Shown one piece after another: positions 51,801-59,880 of a stretch of DNA of 64,000 nucleotides; position 1 is the stretch's first letter; every line of letters starts with the position of its first letter. Position numbers and translations under genes: made by a program. The notes under the pieces are model-generated. The model searched no databases. It was not told the DNA's origin and worked only from the letters and a program-made list of their open reading frames with translations. The stretch comes from an uncultured Clostridia bacterium (GTDB lineage Bacteria > Bacillota > Clostridia > Christensenellales > CAG-314): the NCBI GenBank assembly GCA_947628135.1, contig CANQYT010000006.1, positions 38,627-102,626 on the forward strand, read 5' to 3'.

Positions 51801-53598
51801 CTCGCAAGATTCCCAATCGATTGACACTTTCACAACATATACATTTTGTCACGCGTCCGGTAACCTCGCTTGTTTTCACCTTGGTTAAAACAATATAATT
51901 TAATTCATCATGCTCACACTTTGTCTTGTGAACCATGTTACGAGGTCTAATAAACCCACAGATCGGACACAATTCGTATTGTTCAATTTTTAGTTTTTCG
52001 CTTTCTAGCGTATCGTCATCATCCAAATCGCTTATTGTATCACCGATTAAAAATGCTTCTCTTATCGTCTGATTTTCTATGCCCGACTTCTGTTCAAGAT
52101 AACCATCCTTCGATATGTTACCCAAAATATATAGCGAATGACACTGTGTGCACGAAGCCACTTCAAAAACTTTGTATTGCTGGCCATCGGCGTAATCGTA
52201 TTTTTGACGAGCTAAAAATAAGTTTTTATGCGGTGGCAAAGTGATATACACACCATCGGTAGCCTTGAGAAACAGGTGATAACGCGCATCGAACAGTTTA
52301 CTACGATTTTTACTTGCCAAAGACGCTACGTTTACAAAATTGGACAACTCGTCTGTGTCCCAATCCATGAATTTACAGATGTTATAAACACTTTGTGGCG
52401 TAGCAAGAAAACGTTTGACCTTCCAATAAGTTGTATCCGTCATCAAGAGATCGAACAAGAACTCGCCGAGAATATTCGCACTGCTTTTGATGCCGAACTG
52501 TTCTTTGGTTTTTTGTATGACGGAACCATCATCGTAACCAATATCCAACAACCGGTTGATAAACTCATAGAAATCTGTTGGGAGAGTAATGCTATCATCC
52601 AAATTCTGTTCTAGCGATATTCTTTGCGCTCGAATTATATCCTGTTCATTGAACGTAGCATTGCACAAATTGGACGCAAAATTGACAACTTCCTTGTTGG
52701 AATTTTCATCCCCCAACGTTGCGCTTGTAAGAATGTACTGTATCGAAGGATTTTTTAGTTGTGCAACAACACGTCGCAACAAATAAGCGACTTCTATTCC
52801 CGTCGATCCTGTATACGTATGCGCTTCGTCTAAAACAATAAATTTCCAGTGATTGGCCCATTGCCCATCAAAAAACACGTTGTCGGCGGGACGCAACATG
52901 AGATACTCCAACATGGCGTAGTTTGTAATCAAAATATGCGGAGGCGTATCCTTCATCTGCTCGCGAGAAATCATCTCGTTGGATAGCGGACATTTTTCTT
53001 CGCCGGTTACATCGTCTCGATTTAATTTTTTATATTGCAACAACGACTTGTCGTACGAATATTCCGTTTGCCCGGTGTAGCAGCCAAATGTGATATCCGG
53101 ATAATTGGAGAGCGTCGTACGCAACCTGTCCACCTGATCGTTTGCTAATGCATTCATTGGATAAACAATCAATGCCCTAACTCCGGGCGTAAGCTTGCCC
53201 TCGATTTCCTTTTCACGCATCAGCGCATTGAGAATGGGTATCAAAAAACTTTCCGTTTTGCCGGAGCCCGTACCTGTGGATACTACTAAATTACGTCTTT
53301 CGGCAGCCTTGCGTATGGCTTGTTCTTGATGCACATACAACGTTTTGTTGTAAATATCATCAATTTTGGCAAAGTCGGCGCACAAAATCCCTTCATCTAT
53401 CAACTCTTTGACAGATAAACCTTTGCTAAACGAATCTACAACGTCAATATACGGACCCTTTGAAAAGGAATCGTCGTTTTCCAACCGCTGTTCGAACAGT
53501 TTTTTGTATTCGGGATCTTTGATGTCAAAGATTGTATGTAGATATCTTTTATATTTTTTTGTTATGTTTTTAGATGCCTCTATTATATTAAAACTCAT
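48874..53598 (-). CDS. DEAH-box helicase with DUF1998-type C-terminus, DruE-like
   Basis: A 1574-residue superfamily 2 helicase. Walker A GTGSGKT is at 109-115, the DEAH box at 257-260 and TSAT at 291-294. In the second RecA domain, TTFEMGVDVGELE and QRAGRAGR are seen. Several Cys pairs (CTQC, CPIC, CICC, CNRC, CKNC...CKQC, CQEC) suggest zinc-binding inserts. The last part (DTTPGGAGHIRRL, CHSC...SCYDCLRTYQNQ) is the DUF1998/MZB-type tail. This is the build of DruE, the helicase of Druantia anti-phage systems, and of related DISARM-type helicases. The start is ATG at 53598 after AGAGGCGG, 15 bases behind the large partner gene. A+T-rich relative to the fructan genes. Confidence 0.85.
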   Translation of the reverse strand: MSFNIIEASKNITKKYKRYLHTIFDIKDPEYKKLFEQRLENDDSFSKGPYIDVVDSFSKGLSVKELIDEGILCADFAKIDDIYNKTLYVHQEQAIRKAAERRNLVVSTGTGSGKTESFLIPILNALMREKEIEGKLTPGVRALIVYPMNALANDQVDRLRTTLSNYPDITFGCYTGQTEYSYDKSLLQYKKLNRDDVTGEEKCPLSNEMISREQMKDTPPHILITNYAMLEYLMLRPADNVFFDGQWANHWKFIVLDEAHTYTGSTGIEVAYLLRRVVAQLKNPSIQYILTSATLGDENSNKEVVNFASNLCNATFNEQDIIRAQRISLEQNLDDSITLPTDFYEFINRLLDIGYDDGSVIQKTKEQFGIKSSANILGEFLFDLLMTDTTYWKVKRFLATPQSVYNICKFMDWDTDELSNFVNVASLASKNRSKLFDARYHLFLKATDGVYITLPPHKNLFLARQKYDYADGQQYKVFEVASCTQCHSLYILGNISKDGYLEQKSGIENQTIREAFLIGDTISDLDDDDTLESEKLKIEQYELCPICGFIRPRNMVHKTKCEHDELNYIVLTKVKTSEVTGRVTKCICCESVNRLGILRGFFTGQEASTSVIGTALFEELPDHGKKIVKRSEIDNFDGFDDDEYEEVVETTKAKQYLAFSDSRQAAAYFATYFSETYDDMLYGKLVYDLVMERKDEVKPLPNFVKDLSAKFKENRIAPFYDESPDYETEAWKAILKELVDNKSRHSLIGLGLLDVGITEDVRFVSNSKYKLSVDEVQKLCLAFVMQMMSDAAIYYNKPMTDGDKEFFTHNGVESTYLSNGANSQYAKSFIPRTDNRSNKRLDYLMRVLQRKGFNVSRDDAIKLLDALWKRFFEKEGLVTNVTSKSGLAGYRVNTNKLFLHNSQKWYICNRCKKLTTINVEGVCPNYMCDGELHEVDVEKVFKDNHYYRMYKDLPIHPMRIVEHTAQLSREEAYNYQNLFKSKKIDVLSCSTTFEMGVDVGELETVFMRNMPPTPANYTQRAGRAGRSAKSAAFAITFCNKSNHDFNFFKNPISMIKGTIVPPAFKVNNEKICIRHIYSSALAFFWRKNEKYFSNASAMVEKYDENGVLTSGYEKFKKYLEQHPQDLKEYLLTCLPKDLIDKFQIESFGWIGWLFDAPTDTYPNFKRVYELYNAEIAALVDDKNRAFANGNSVDYISWRIKNYRDENVISFLSKNSILPKYGFPVDTVELSLANKDVKGGLDLSRDLSMAISEYAPGCQVVANGKLITSRFIRKMPHEHWKMYDYVKCKNCQTLNMEIHTESSRESLSTCKQCGSKVESNEIKTFIIPDFGFIAERKVEKPTLVKPERTSRTEALFVNYNNDIPESEYEYNGVRVDVATIDNGRMAMLTTDSFFVCQECGYAMEDSENSNPFVKQTKCEHSTPHGTKCKCKNLDKFSLGYTFETDVIRIRIDKPIIQIESAISILQALILSACSSMNIDSREIAGCLQYYKPYHYSFILYDTTPGGAGHIRRLNSENALHELLRQAYLRAKDCHSCDDTGETSCYDCLRTYQNQRYHDQIKRKYVIEYLEDIVTS

Positions 53599-53613
53599 GA
53601 CCGCCTCTAAAGT

Positions 53614-56600
53614 TTAATTTTTCTCAATTTTTATACGACAACGATATTTGTCGTCACATAAAACCACCAAATTGCGCAATTTTTCCAATTTAGAATACTT
53701 GTTATCATTACGAATAAGCCAATCTCGACTTCTATCATACAATAATTCGTAGTATTCGCCATCCTCTCTTCGTAAAATAATAACTTTGTTAACATCGTGT
53801 ATGCTATAGAATATAACAAGCGTTTTAAAACCGACCCCAAACTCGTCGTCCCGATAATACCCTAATATGCCCTTGTAGAAGACACAATTTGCCCTTTGCT
53901 CGTCATCACTTATATCTATTGACCACAATCCGACAATTTCTTCGCCGTCTGTCATCAAATCCTCGTACGAGAGTCGTTCCAGTCGCTCTATACAATATTT
54001 GTTTTGCGCCCCAAACGGTTTATACTGTTTGTTGATATCTTGAATATCCTGGATGTAGATGGTACTATCTGCCAAATCGCATACGTTTACTATTTTTTGT
54101 CTAAAAGTACCTAGTTCAATAGCATAAGAATCGAAACCGCTATCATCTTCTTCTACTTCATAGACCACGACTGTGTATGTATCGTAACGCAAGATAGTTT
54201 CTAACGCAAATTCGCCATTAATAAGCGGTATTTCCCGACCGATAAATTCATCGTTCAATTTGACGTCAACACTATACTCAGAGTCTCCCACGATATCAAA
54301 ATATCCGTACAGAACGTTTTTATCGAAGTCGCCCGACAAATTTTGGCTTTTAATAATACTTCTGCACAAGACGTCAAATAAGCCATACTTCCTATTGTTC
54401 AAGCAGATAGAAACGCCCCTACGCATAACGTCGTGAGTAAACCAAGACTTTAGATTGGCTAGATGAAAACAATAACAATCCTCATCTTTTACAGACTGTC
54501 CGTATATCTCAGCTTCTTCGCCAAGATTAGTATCGTAATCTGTATCTACATATACTTTGCAGCTGTCCTTTTCTCCAAATTTAAAAGGACCGCGCACATA
54601 AAGATAATTTGGAACTTTATTACGAGATATATCTGCCGGCTGTTTGTACGACCAATCGTCTTGTTTGGAATATTTCCATTGCAAAATCGGCATTATGATC
54701 CGCAATTGAAGAAGTGTTTGCTTTAATTTGTAATTTACGTATAATTCGTTGTCGTGAATCTTTTCCGAATAGTTGTCAGAATTAGGATCAAAATTGAACG
54801 TCAATCTATTATAAGCGCCCAAATTTTCCCAATTGTCCCTATCTATATCCACATTCAAAGACCTATCAAAACGGATACTGCCCGATTCGGCGAAAACATA
54901 CGGTGCAGACTCAAATTGATAGTCAAAATTACGCAGATAGCAAAATCGGTATGTATTTTGGCTACGATTATTTGGGACACTTATGCTTATGGTATAACAT
55001 CCCTCCTCTGTTACGTAGTCGTTTAAATCTATTGCGTAAGCGTAAATATCGTCCAACGTGTCATCCAACTTAAACTCGTAATATAACCTATCCACAAGCC
55101 TTATTATTGCTTTTGAGCCGTTAATAATAACACCCGCTCCTTCAACGTTCTTTTTTTCCGATTTGAACACTATTTTAGGTAAAGTGGCGTATACTGAATA
55201 AGCCACGTCATTTTCATGCGCAACCACACCATCGATGATTAGTCCGCCGCTCAACCCTTCTGCAAGTTTTTCTCCGACTTGAACTGCGTGCCCATTGGGC
55301 AAGCGAAGAATATCACCCTTTTCTGTTTGATATTGCACAACATACATATTGTTGACAATGGTCGACGTCGTCGTTTGCTTGTACAAAATTTGTGGAACGT
55401 GGCAATCTTCCGAATAGCAAAATAACGTTCCTGCCGGCAAGGAGCTGGCATGGTCTACGTAATTGCCGTTTGCGTTGAAAAATCGAAAACTTTCCGCTTT
55501 CAATGTATTTGAATAATATTTAGTTGTGTCGGATGCAAGCACCAATTTAAGTTTAGCGAATAAAAATTCCCTCGGTAATTCAATATTTACTTCTTCCGTA
55601 TAAATTCGTTGTCCTTGAAGTAAAGTTGGCTCAACTTGCACAAAGTTGCCATTTTCTGCCGTCACGGTCCAGATTGGACTTTCGTCCGACTTGCAATGCA
55701 AAAGAATCTGACGTGGCATACGCAAAATAAATGTACTTGTATTAAAATCAACCCTCATAGTGGGTTTAGAAAGCAACAATTCGCCTTTCGTGCCCTTTTT
55801 ACGAATATTCAACTTGTATTCTCTTTGGAAATTACCTTTTGAATCATCCATCCAACGGCGCAGAAGCTCGTTTATACGATTACCCGTACAAGGAATTTGT
55901 GTCTGATTCCAAAAACAATCATCCATTAATTTGAGTATTCTTCGTATGCGCAGTTTACAACTCTTTTCGTTCAATGCCAACGCCATTGACGTGTGTTTCA
56001 TTACGTTTTGTACGCCAACGCTGTTGTTGCTTTTTAATTCATCGATAAGGATTTGGAAATTATCGCCACCTACCTTTCCGTACAAATTTTGTATGTTACG
56101 ACTCAAGTCAATACGCCAAAAGGCAAACAAGTAATCAAAAAATTGTGAGGCGCATTTGTCTGTGACAAAACTATGCAAACTAATGTTGTCAATTTTTTGC
56201 GCGAGGGTATCATCGTACGTCTTGCCGTATTGATGCATTATTCCTCGAAAAGTATCGTGGACGACGTTTTGTTTGTTGCCATCTAACGTCACGCCAAATT
56301 CATCTTGCGTGTATACCCAAAATGTCCGTTGACTGTAGTGTTTCATTGCAAAGCGAACCAAACCCAGCGCAAAAACCTTGTCTCGCTTTGGTGACCACCC
56401 TCTAAAAAGAGATAGCCTTTTAATCTCGTAGGTCATGTACTGCTTTAGCAAAAGTTCCTCATCTTCGCTCAAAACAATATCCCCAAGTAGTATATATTTA
56501 TCAAACTCCCGCTCAATCCGCAAAAACAATTTTTCCGCATCGGTTAGACATTCGCCGTTTATTCGTGCAATGAAATACTTAGTACTTTTCTCCTTTTTGA

Positions 56601-57066
56601 TGTTTGGTTGACTTTTCTTTGTTAATGATGTAATTTGGTGAGAGATTTGCTGACCGACCTCGTATTCATCACACCCTTGTTCTCTTAACCACAGTTGAAA
56701 GTCATACTTTTGTGCGATACAATATAATTGTTCTACAAACAAAAGATTATGCATAAAAGTTGAGTCGCTCACTCGCGCATAAAGTTTTTTCGAAAACTTT
56801 GTCGGATTGAGAATAAAACCCGGATTGTCGTTATCGGATATAATCTTGATGTTTGCCGAAGTAACGTGTTTATTTACACATTCATCTATCTTTTGCTTGC
56901 CTTCTTCTGTTTGATATATCAGATAGTAGAAGATTTGTACAAATTCGTGCCAGTTGGCAAGCCTGAACACCCACTTATCAAAACACATTAAAGCCGGGCA
57001 TGGATTTTTAAGTGCACACCTTTGCGTGTTTGTAAAATCTACTTTTAGTAAATATTCGGTTAACAT
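53614..57066 (-). CDS. Large protein of unknown fold, DruH-like by position
   Basis: A 1150-residue protein that I do not recognise by motif. The N-terminal third is helical and charged (for example LTDAEKLFLRIEREFDKY). The C-terminal two thirds are rich in short beta strands with many Tyr, Asp and Asn, reminiscent of repeated sandwich domains. No signal peptide, no membrane helix, no nuclease motif that I can defend. Size and position directly before a DUF1998 helicase fit DruH of Druantia type III. That is context inference only. The start is ATG at 57066, nine bases after AGAGG. A TTG at 57099 lacks a ribosome site. Shared operon with the helicase. Confidence 0.65.
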   Translation of the reverse strand: MLTEYLLKVDFTNTQRCALKNPCPALMCFDKWVFRLANWHEFVQIFYYLIYQTEEGKQKIDECVNKHVTSANIKIISDNDNPGFILNPTKFSKKLYARVSDSTFMHNLLFVEQLYCIAQKYDFQLWLREQGCDEYEVGQQISHQITSLTKKSQPNIKKEKSTKYFIARINGECLTDAEKLFLRIEREFDKYILLGDIVLSEDEELLLKQYMTYEIKRLSLFRGWSPKRDKVFALGLVRFAMKHYSQRTFWVYTQDEFGVTLDGNKQNVVHDTFRGIMHQYGKTYDDTLAQKIDNISLHSFVTDKCASQFFDYLFAFWRIDLSRNIQNLYGKVGGDNFQILIDELKSNNSVGVQNVMKHTSMALALNEKSCKLRIRRILKLMDDCFWNQTQIPCTGNRINELLRRWMDDSKGNFQREYKLNIRKKGTKGELLLSKPTMRVDFNTSTFILRMPRQILLHCKSDESPIWTVTAENGNFVQVEPTLLQGQRIYTEEVNIELPREFLFAKLKLVLASDTTKYYSNTLKAESFRFFNANGNYVDHASSLPAGTLFCYSEDCHVPQILYKQTTTSTIVNNMYVVQYQTEKGDILRLPNGHAVQVGEKLAEGLSGGLIIDGVVAHENDVAYSVYATLPKIVFKSEKKNVEGAGVIINGSKAIIRLVDRLYYEFKLDDTLDDIYAYAIDLNDYVTEEGCYTISISVPNNRSQNTYRFCYLRNFDYQFESAPYVFAESGSIRFDRSLNVDIDRDNWENLGAYNRLTFNFDPNSDNYSEKIHDNELYVNYKLKQTLLQLRIIMPILQWKYSKQDDWSYKQPADISRNKVPNYLYVRGPFKFGEKDSCKVYVDTDYDTNLGEEAEIYGQSVKDEDCYCFHLANLKSWFTHDVMRRGVSICLNNRKYGLFDVLCRSIIKSQNLSGDFDKNVLYGYFDIVGDSEYSVDVKLNDEFIGREIPLINGEFALETILRYDTYTVVVYEVEEDDSGFDSYAIELGTFRQKIVNVCDLADSTIYIQDIQDINKQYKPFGAQNKYCIERLERLSYEDLMTDGEEIVGLWSIDISDDEQRANCVFYKGILGYYRDDEFGVGFKTLVIFYSIHDVNKVIILRREDGEYYELLYDRSRDWLIRNDNKYSKLEKLRNLVVLCDDKYRCRIKIEKN

Positions 57067-57142
57067 TTTTTCGTTCCTCTCTTGTTCTCTATCTATCAAG
57101 GATTAAATATACGGTGCATTCTTTCTTTAATAGAACGTTGAT

Positions 57143-57522
57143 TTAGAAAAACTCAGTATCACATAGATAACTGTAAAAACTTTTGTAACCACTACCAAAG
57201 CGATAATCGGTTACGCCACTTATCCTCGTGCCGTTTTCGGTCCCAAATAAATCTCTCGAGCCAAAGCAATATTGTAGCTTGCAGACAAGGGAATTAAACG
57301 CTTCCCCTGTGTGGGCATTCTACAAAACGAAAACTTTTCGGAGTTGCATACAATCCAACATAATACCAGATCCAGCGTTCACCGCTACTTAATATTGCGT
57401 TAATGTGATATTTTCCACAGATTCACTATCAGGATGGCACGGCAATTTTCTTTCTTAACCAGTGGTCATTACGCTGGCTTTTTCAAAATTTTAAACAATT
57501 TTTATGTAACTTCTATCGTCAT
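57143..57522 (-). pseudogene. Decayed small gene at the head of the helicase operon
   Basis: A GGAGAG site and ATG at 57522 begin a frame that stops after six codons. Coding-like pieces continue in other frames: DHWLRKKIAVPS, then INAILSSGERWIWYYVGLYA, then from 57319 an open run of 58 codons (NAHTGEAFNSLVCKLQYCFG... to DTEFF) ending with TAA at 57143. Together they suggest a gene of about 125 residues broken by at least two frameshifts. It lies between the operon promoter and the large unknown gene, so the ancestral system may have had three genes. Family not recognised. Confidence 0.5.
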
Positions 57523-57563
57523 AAAACTCTCCATCCAAACGATTCTTACATTATATTTCTTTT

Positions 57564-57592
57564 ATTATACCAAAACTTTTATAAACTTGCAA
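57564..57592 (-). promoter_or_regulatory. Promoter in front of the helicase operon
   Basis: Minus strand TTGCAA (57592-57587), 17-base spacer, TATAAT (57569-57564) with TGG extended -10. It would transcribe the decayed gene and then the two large genes. Confidence 0.65.
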
Positions 57593-57880
57593 TATACTAC
57601 CCCTTCAATTACAAATAAAAATGTTATTTATCCTATGGCAAGGTCTTTACACTAAAGATAATTTGTTGCAAAACAACGTGTCAATTCAATTGTTAATAAG
57701 AACAAAAATAACACAATTGCCAATACAGCAAAAAGTTTTGTGACAAAAATCACCAAGAAGGAAACAACTCCAAACAATCGATTGTTTTAGTATGCTTTCC
57801 ACAAATTATATTGTGACAAGCGGTTTCGTCGCAAGTCGATTTGCCACAAATGCGACAAATATGCTATGTTGCATGTTTAT

Positions 57881-57909
57881 AGTATAAATTTTTATAGTGG
57901 AACTGTCAA
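57881..57909 (-). promoter_or_regulatory. Strong promoter whose +1 falls on an ATG
   Basis: Minus strand TTGACA (57909-57904), 17-base spacer, TATACT (57886-57881). The seventh base after it is the A of an ATG at 57874 that opens a 22-codon frame ending at 57806. The stretch 57523-58419 holds no other gene that I can support; it is A+T-rich. Confidence 0.6.
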
Positions 57910-58312
57910 CACTTTGCGAAAATTTGTATTTTTTTGACGCAATAAATGATTTGCTTCCCTAACCCAAAACTTTCTATACCCAACAAACAATAAACCAAAA
58001 GTGGCGAAAAAAACGGCGGTTTTGCTTGTCGCGCAATAATAAAACCGAGGCGGCACCTTCGACTTTTTGAAAATATTATTTGTCGACTTACATACAGGCA
58101 TTATCAAGCACAAACACACCGTCCAACGTAACGTACTTTGTAAAAATAAATCCTAAATGAGTTTTGTTTTCAGGCAATTATCCGAATATTCAAGCAGGAA
58201 ATTATATCTTCTAATTCATATTACACTTTAATTATATATTCCAATTTTCAAAAACAAAATTGTATTATCTTGCAAATAATTAACACTAAACTGTTGTTTT
58301 TATTTAATTTTC

Positions 58313-58340
58313 TTGCAATGATTTCTATTTTGTGTATGAT
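58313..58340 (+). promoter_or_regulatory. Possible promoter of the acetyltransferase gene
   Basis: TTGCAA (58313-58318), 16-base spacer, TATGAT (58335-58340), about 80 nt before the start at 58420. Confidence 0.5.
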
Positions 58341-58419
58341 ATGAATTGAAAATAAAATTTTATTTGCCCGTTGAAACAAAACGAATAGGATAATCGAGTT
58401 TTCGGACACGGAGGTTAAA

Positions 58420-59208
58420 ATGGAACGAAAAATCGTACTGAAAAAGGATTTTCTTGACGCCTTTCAAAAGGTGGGGGTGAAGGCGGGGCAGACGGTCATG
58501 GTCCACTGCTCCCTGAGTGCCCTGGGCTTCGTCTGCGGCGGGGCTCAGGTGGTGATCGAGGCTCTGATGGAGAGCGTTGGAGAGGACGGAACACTTATGA
58601 TGCCCGCTCAATCCTGGAAAAACCTTGATCCTTCCTCCGGCGTCCATTGGCAAGAGCCCCGGGAATGGTGGCAGCTCATCCGAGATAACTGGCCGGCCTA
58701 CGACAAAGACATCACACCTACTAACACTATGGGCGCCGTGGCGGAGATGTTCCGCCGGTGGCCGGGGACTGTCCGCAGCGACCATCCTGCCAGATCCGTA
58801 GCGGCCTGGGGGCGATACGCTGAGTACCTGACAGAGAACCACGACCTGTCCAACATCTTCGGAGACGGTTCACCCATCGGCAAACTTTACGAGTTGGACG
58901 GCTATGTGTTGTTGATCGGTGTGGGCTACGACAAAAACACCTCCCTCCACTTGGCCGATGTGCGGGCCGATTACCCCGGTAAACACAACATCGTGGAGAA
59001 CAGTGCGATTTTGGAAAACGGCGTGCGCGTCCGAAAGCCGTATGAGACGCTTTTTGTGAACGGAGAGGATTTTGACCGAATCGGTCAAGCTTTTGAGGCA
59101 AGTTGTTCAGTTGCCAAAGCCGTCTTGGGAAATGGAACGGTGACCCTTATGCACCAAAGGGAACTGGTAGATTTTGCGGTCAGATGGATCGAAGAGAACA
59201 GAAAATGA
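58420..59208 (+). CDS. Aminoglycoside N3-acetyltransferase family protein
   Basis: A 262-residue protein of the AAC(3)/Antibiotic_NAT family. The family's start (LKKDFLDAFQKVGVKAGQTVMVHCSLSALG), the TPTNTMGAVAE block, SDHPARSVAAWG with the conserved His-Pro, and GSPIGKLYELDGYVLLIGVGY are all present. Members transfer acetyl from acetyl-CoA to the 3-amino group of 2-deoxystreptamine aminoglycosides and cause resistance; some chromosomal members have other substrates. The start is ATG at 58420, five bases after GGAGG. The gene is visibly G+C-richer, with different codon choice (many CTG, GGC, GAG), than the A+T-rich DNA on both sides, a sign of recent transfer. Confidence 0.88.
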   Translation: MERKIVLKKDFLDAFQKVGVKAGQTVMVHCSLSALGFVCGGAQVVIEALMESVGEDGTLMMPAQSWKNLDPSSGVHWQEPREWWQLIRDNWPAYDKDITPTNTMGAVAEMFRRWPGTVRSDHPARSVAAWGRYAEYLTENHDLSNIFGDGSPIGKLYELDGYVLLIGVGYDKNTSLHLADVRADYPGKHNIVENSAILENGVRVRKPYETLFVNGEDFDRIGQAFEASCSVAKAVLGNGTVTLMHQRELVDFAVRWIEENRK

Positions 59209-59741
59209 TGCGTTCAAAATAGTAGTTTTTTCCGTTCCATCTGCGCTTTGGCTATTTCAGTTTCGCTTGCAGTTTATGCTCCGGGCATCTTTCGACGCGG
59301 TAGCGGGGAGAATCTCGCAATAGATGGGTCAGATAATAGCCCCGAAACAGGACGAAGCATAGCCCTCAATCTGCGGGTATGCATCCTCTTCGCCGTTTTT
59401 TGTCGTTTTTCAGCGTCGTGGATGGAGGAATCAACTGAGACCGTTATTTAATAAAAAAACTTGCATTTGTAATATTTGTCGGCTTTTAGACCGGTTTGAA
59501 ATTACACCCATCTCAGACATGGTACTGCCTTATAGGAAAATACGTATGGTTTTACCCGATATTTTACTGACTACTAATATTAAGCAAATTTTTCTCCCGT
59601 TGACGCCTGCGAGAGCCGTGCTACAACCAACCACCGAAAGGCAAATGGGCGGAGGAACGAAAAGAACGCCACAATGTTACTTCGCAACGTTCGCAAAAGA
59701 CTATCTATTGTGAAATAATAACTCCAAACCAATCATTGGCG
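59209..59741. other. Intergenic DNA after the acetyltransferase gene
   Basis: No gene seen. The first 240 bases keep the G+C-richer character of the acetyltransferase gene and may have arrived with it; the rest becomes A+T-rich. Short open frames here have no ribosome site. Confidence 0.5.
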
Positions 59742-59782
59742 TAAAACAATACGAACCCAACAGCACTTGTCGGGTTCGTATT
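59742..59782 (-). terminator. Terminator of tRNA-Ser, copy C of the dispersed hairpin family
   Basis: On the minus strand AATACGAACCC and GGGTTCGTATT form an eleven-base stem, followed by GTTTTA. It begins about 10 bases after the encoded CCA of the tRNA. Confidence 0.75.
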
Positions 59783-59791
59783 ATTCTGCTT

Positions 59792-59880
59792 TGGCGGAGG
59801 CGGAGGGATTCGAACCCCCGTGGCGTTGCCGCCAAACGGTTTTCAAGACCGCCTCGTTGTGACCGCTTCGATACGCCTCC
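59792..59880 (-). tRNA. tRNA-Ser (anticodon UGA)
   Basis: An 89-base class II tRNA read from the minus strand. Acceptor stem GGAGGCG (59880-59874) pairs with CGCCTCC, followed by discriminator G and an encoded CCA. The anticodon loop CTTGAAA gives anticodon TGA (59845-59843). A long variable arm (TGGCG/CGCCA) and the TTCGAAT T-loop confirm the serine type. It decodes UCA and probably other UCN codons. Tandem repeats containing its 5' end lie just upstream. Confidence 0.96.

Noticed and set aside
48874..53598. DISARM DrmA/DrmB
   Set aside because: DISARM splits helicase and DUF1998 between two proteins and brings a methyltransferase; here both are in one protein and no methyltransferase is near.
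28535..59782. An intact integrative element between the two tRNA-flank copies
   Set aside because: No integrase, relaxase or transposase is seen, and the flanking copies differ at several bases; kept only as a low-confidence observation.
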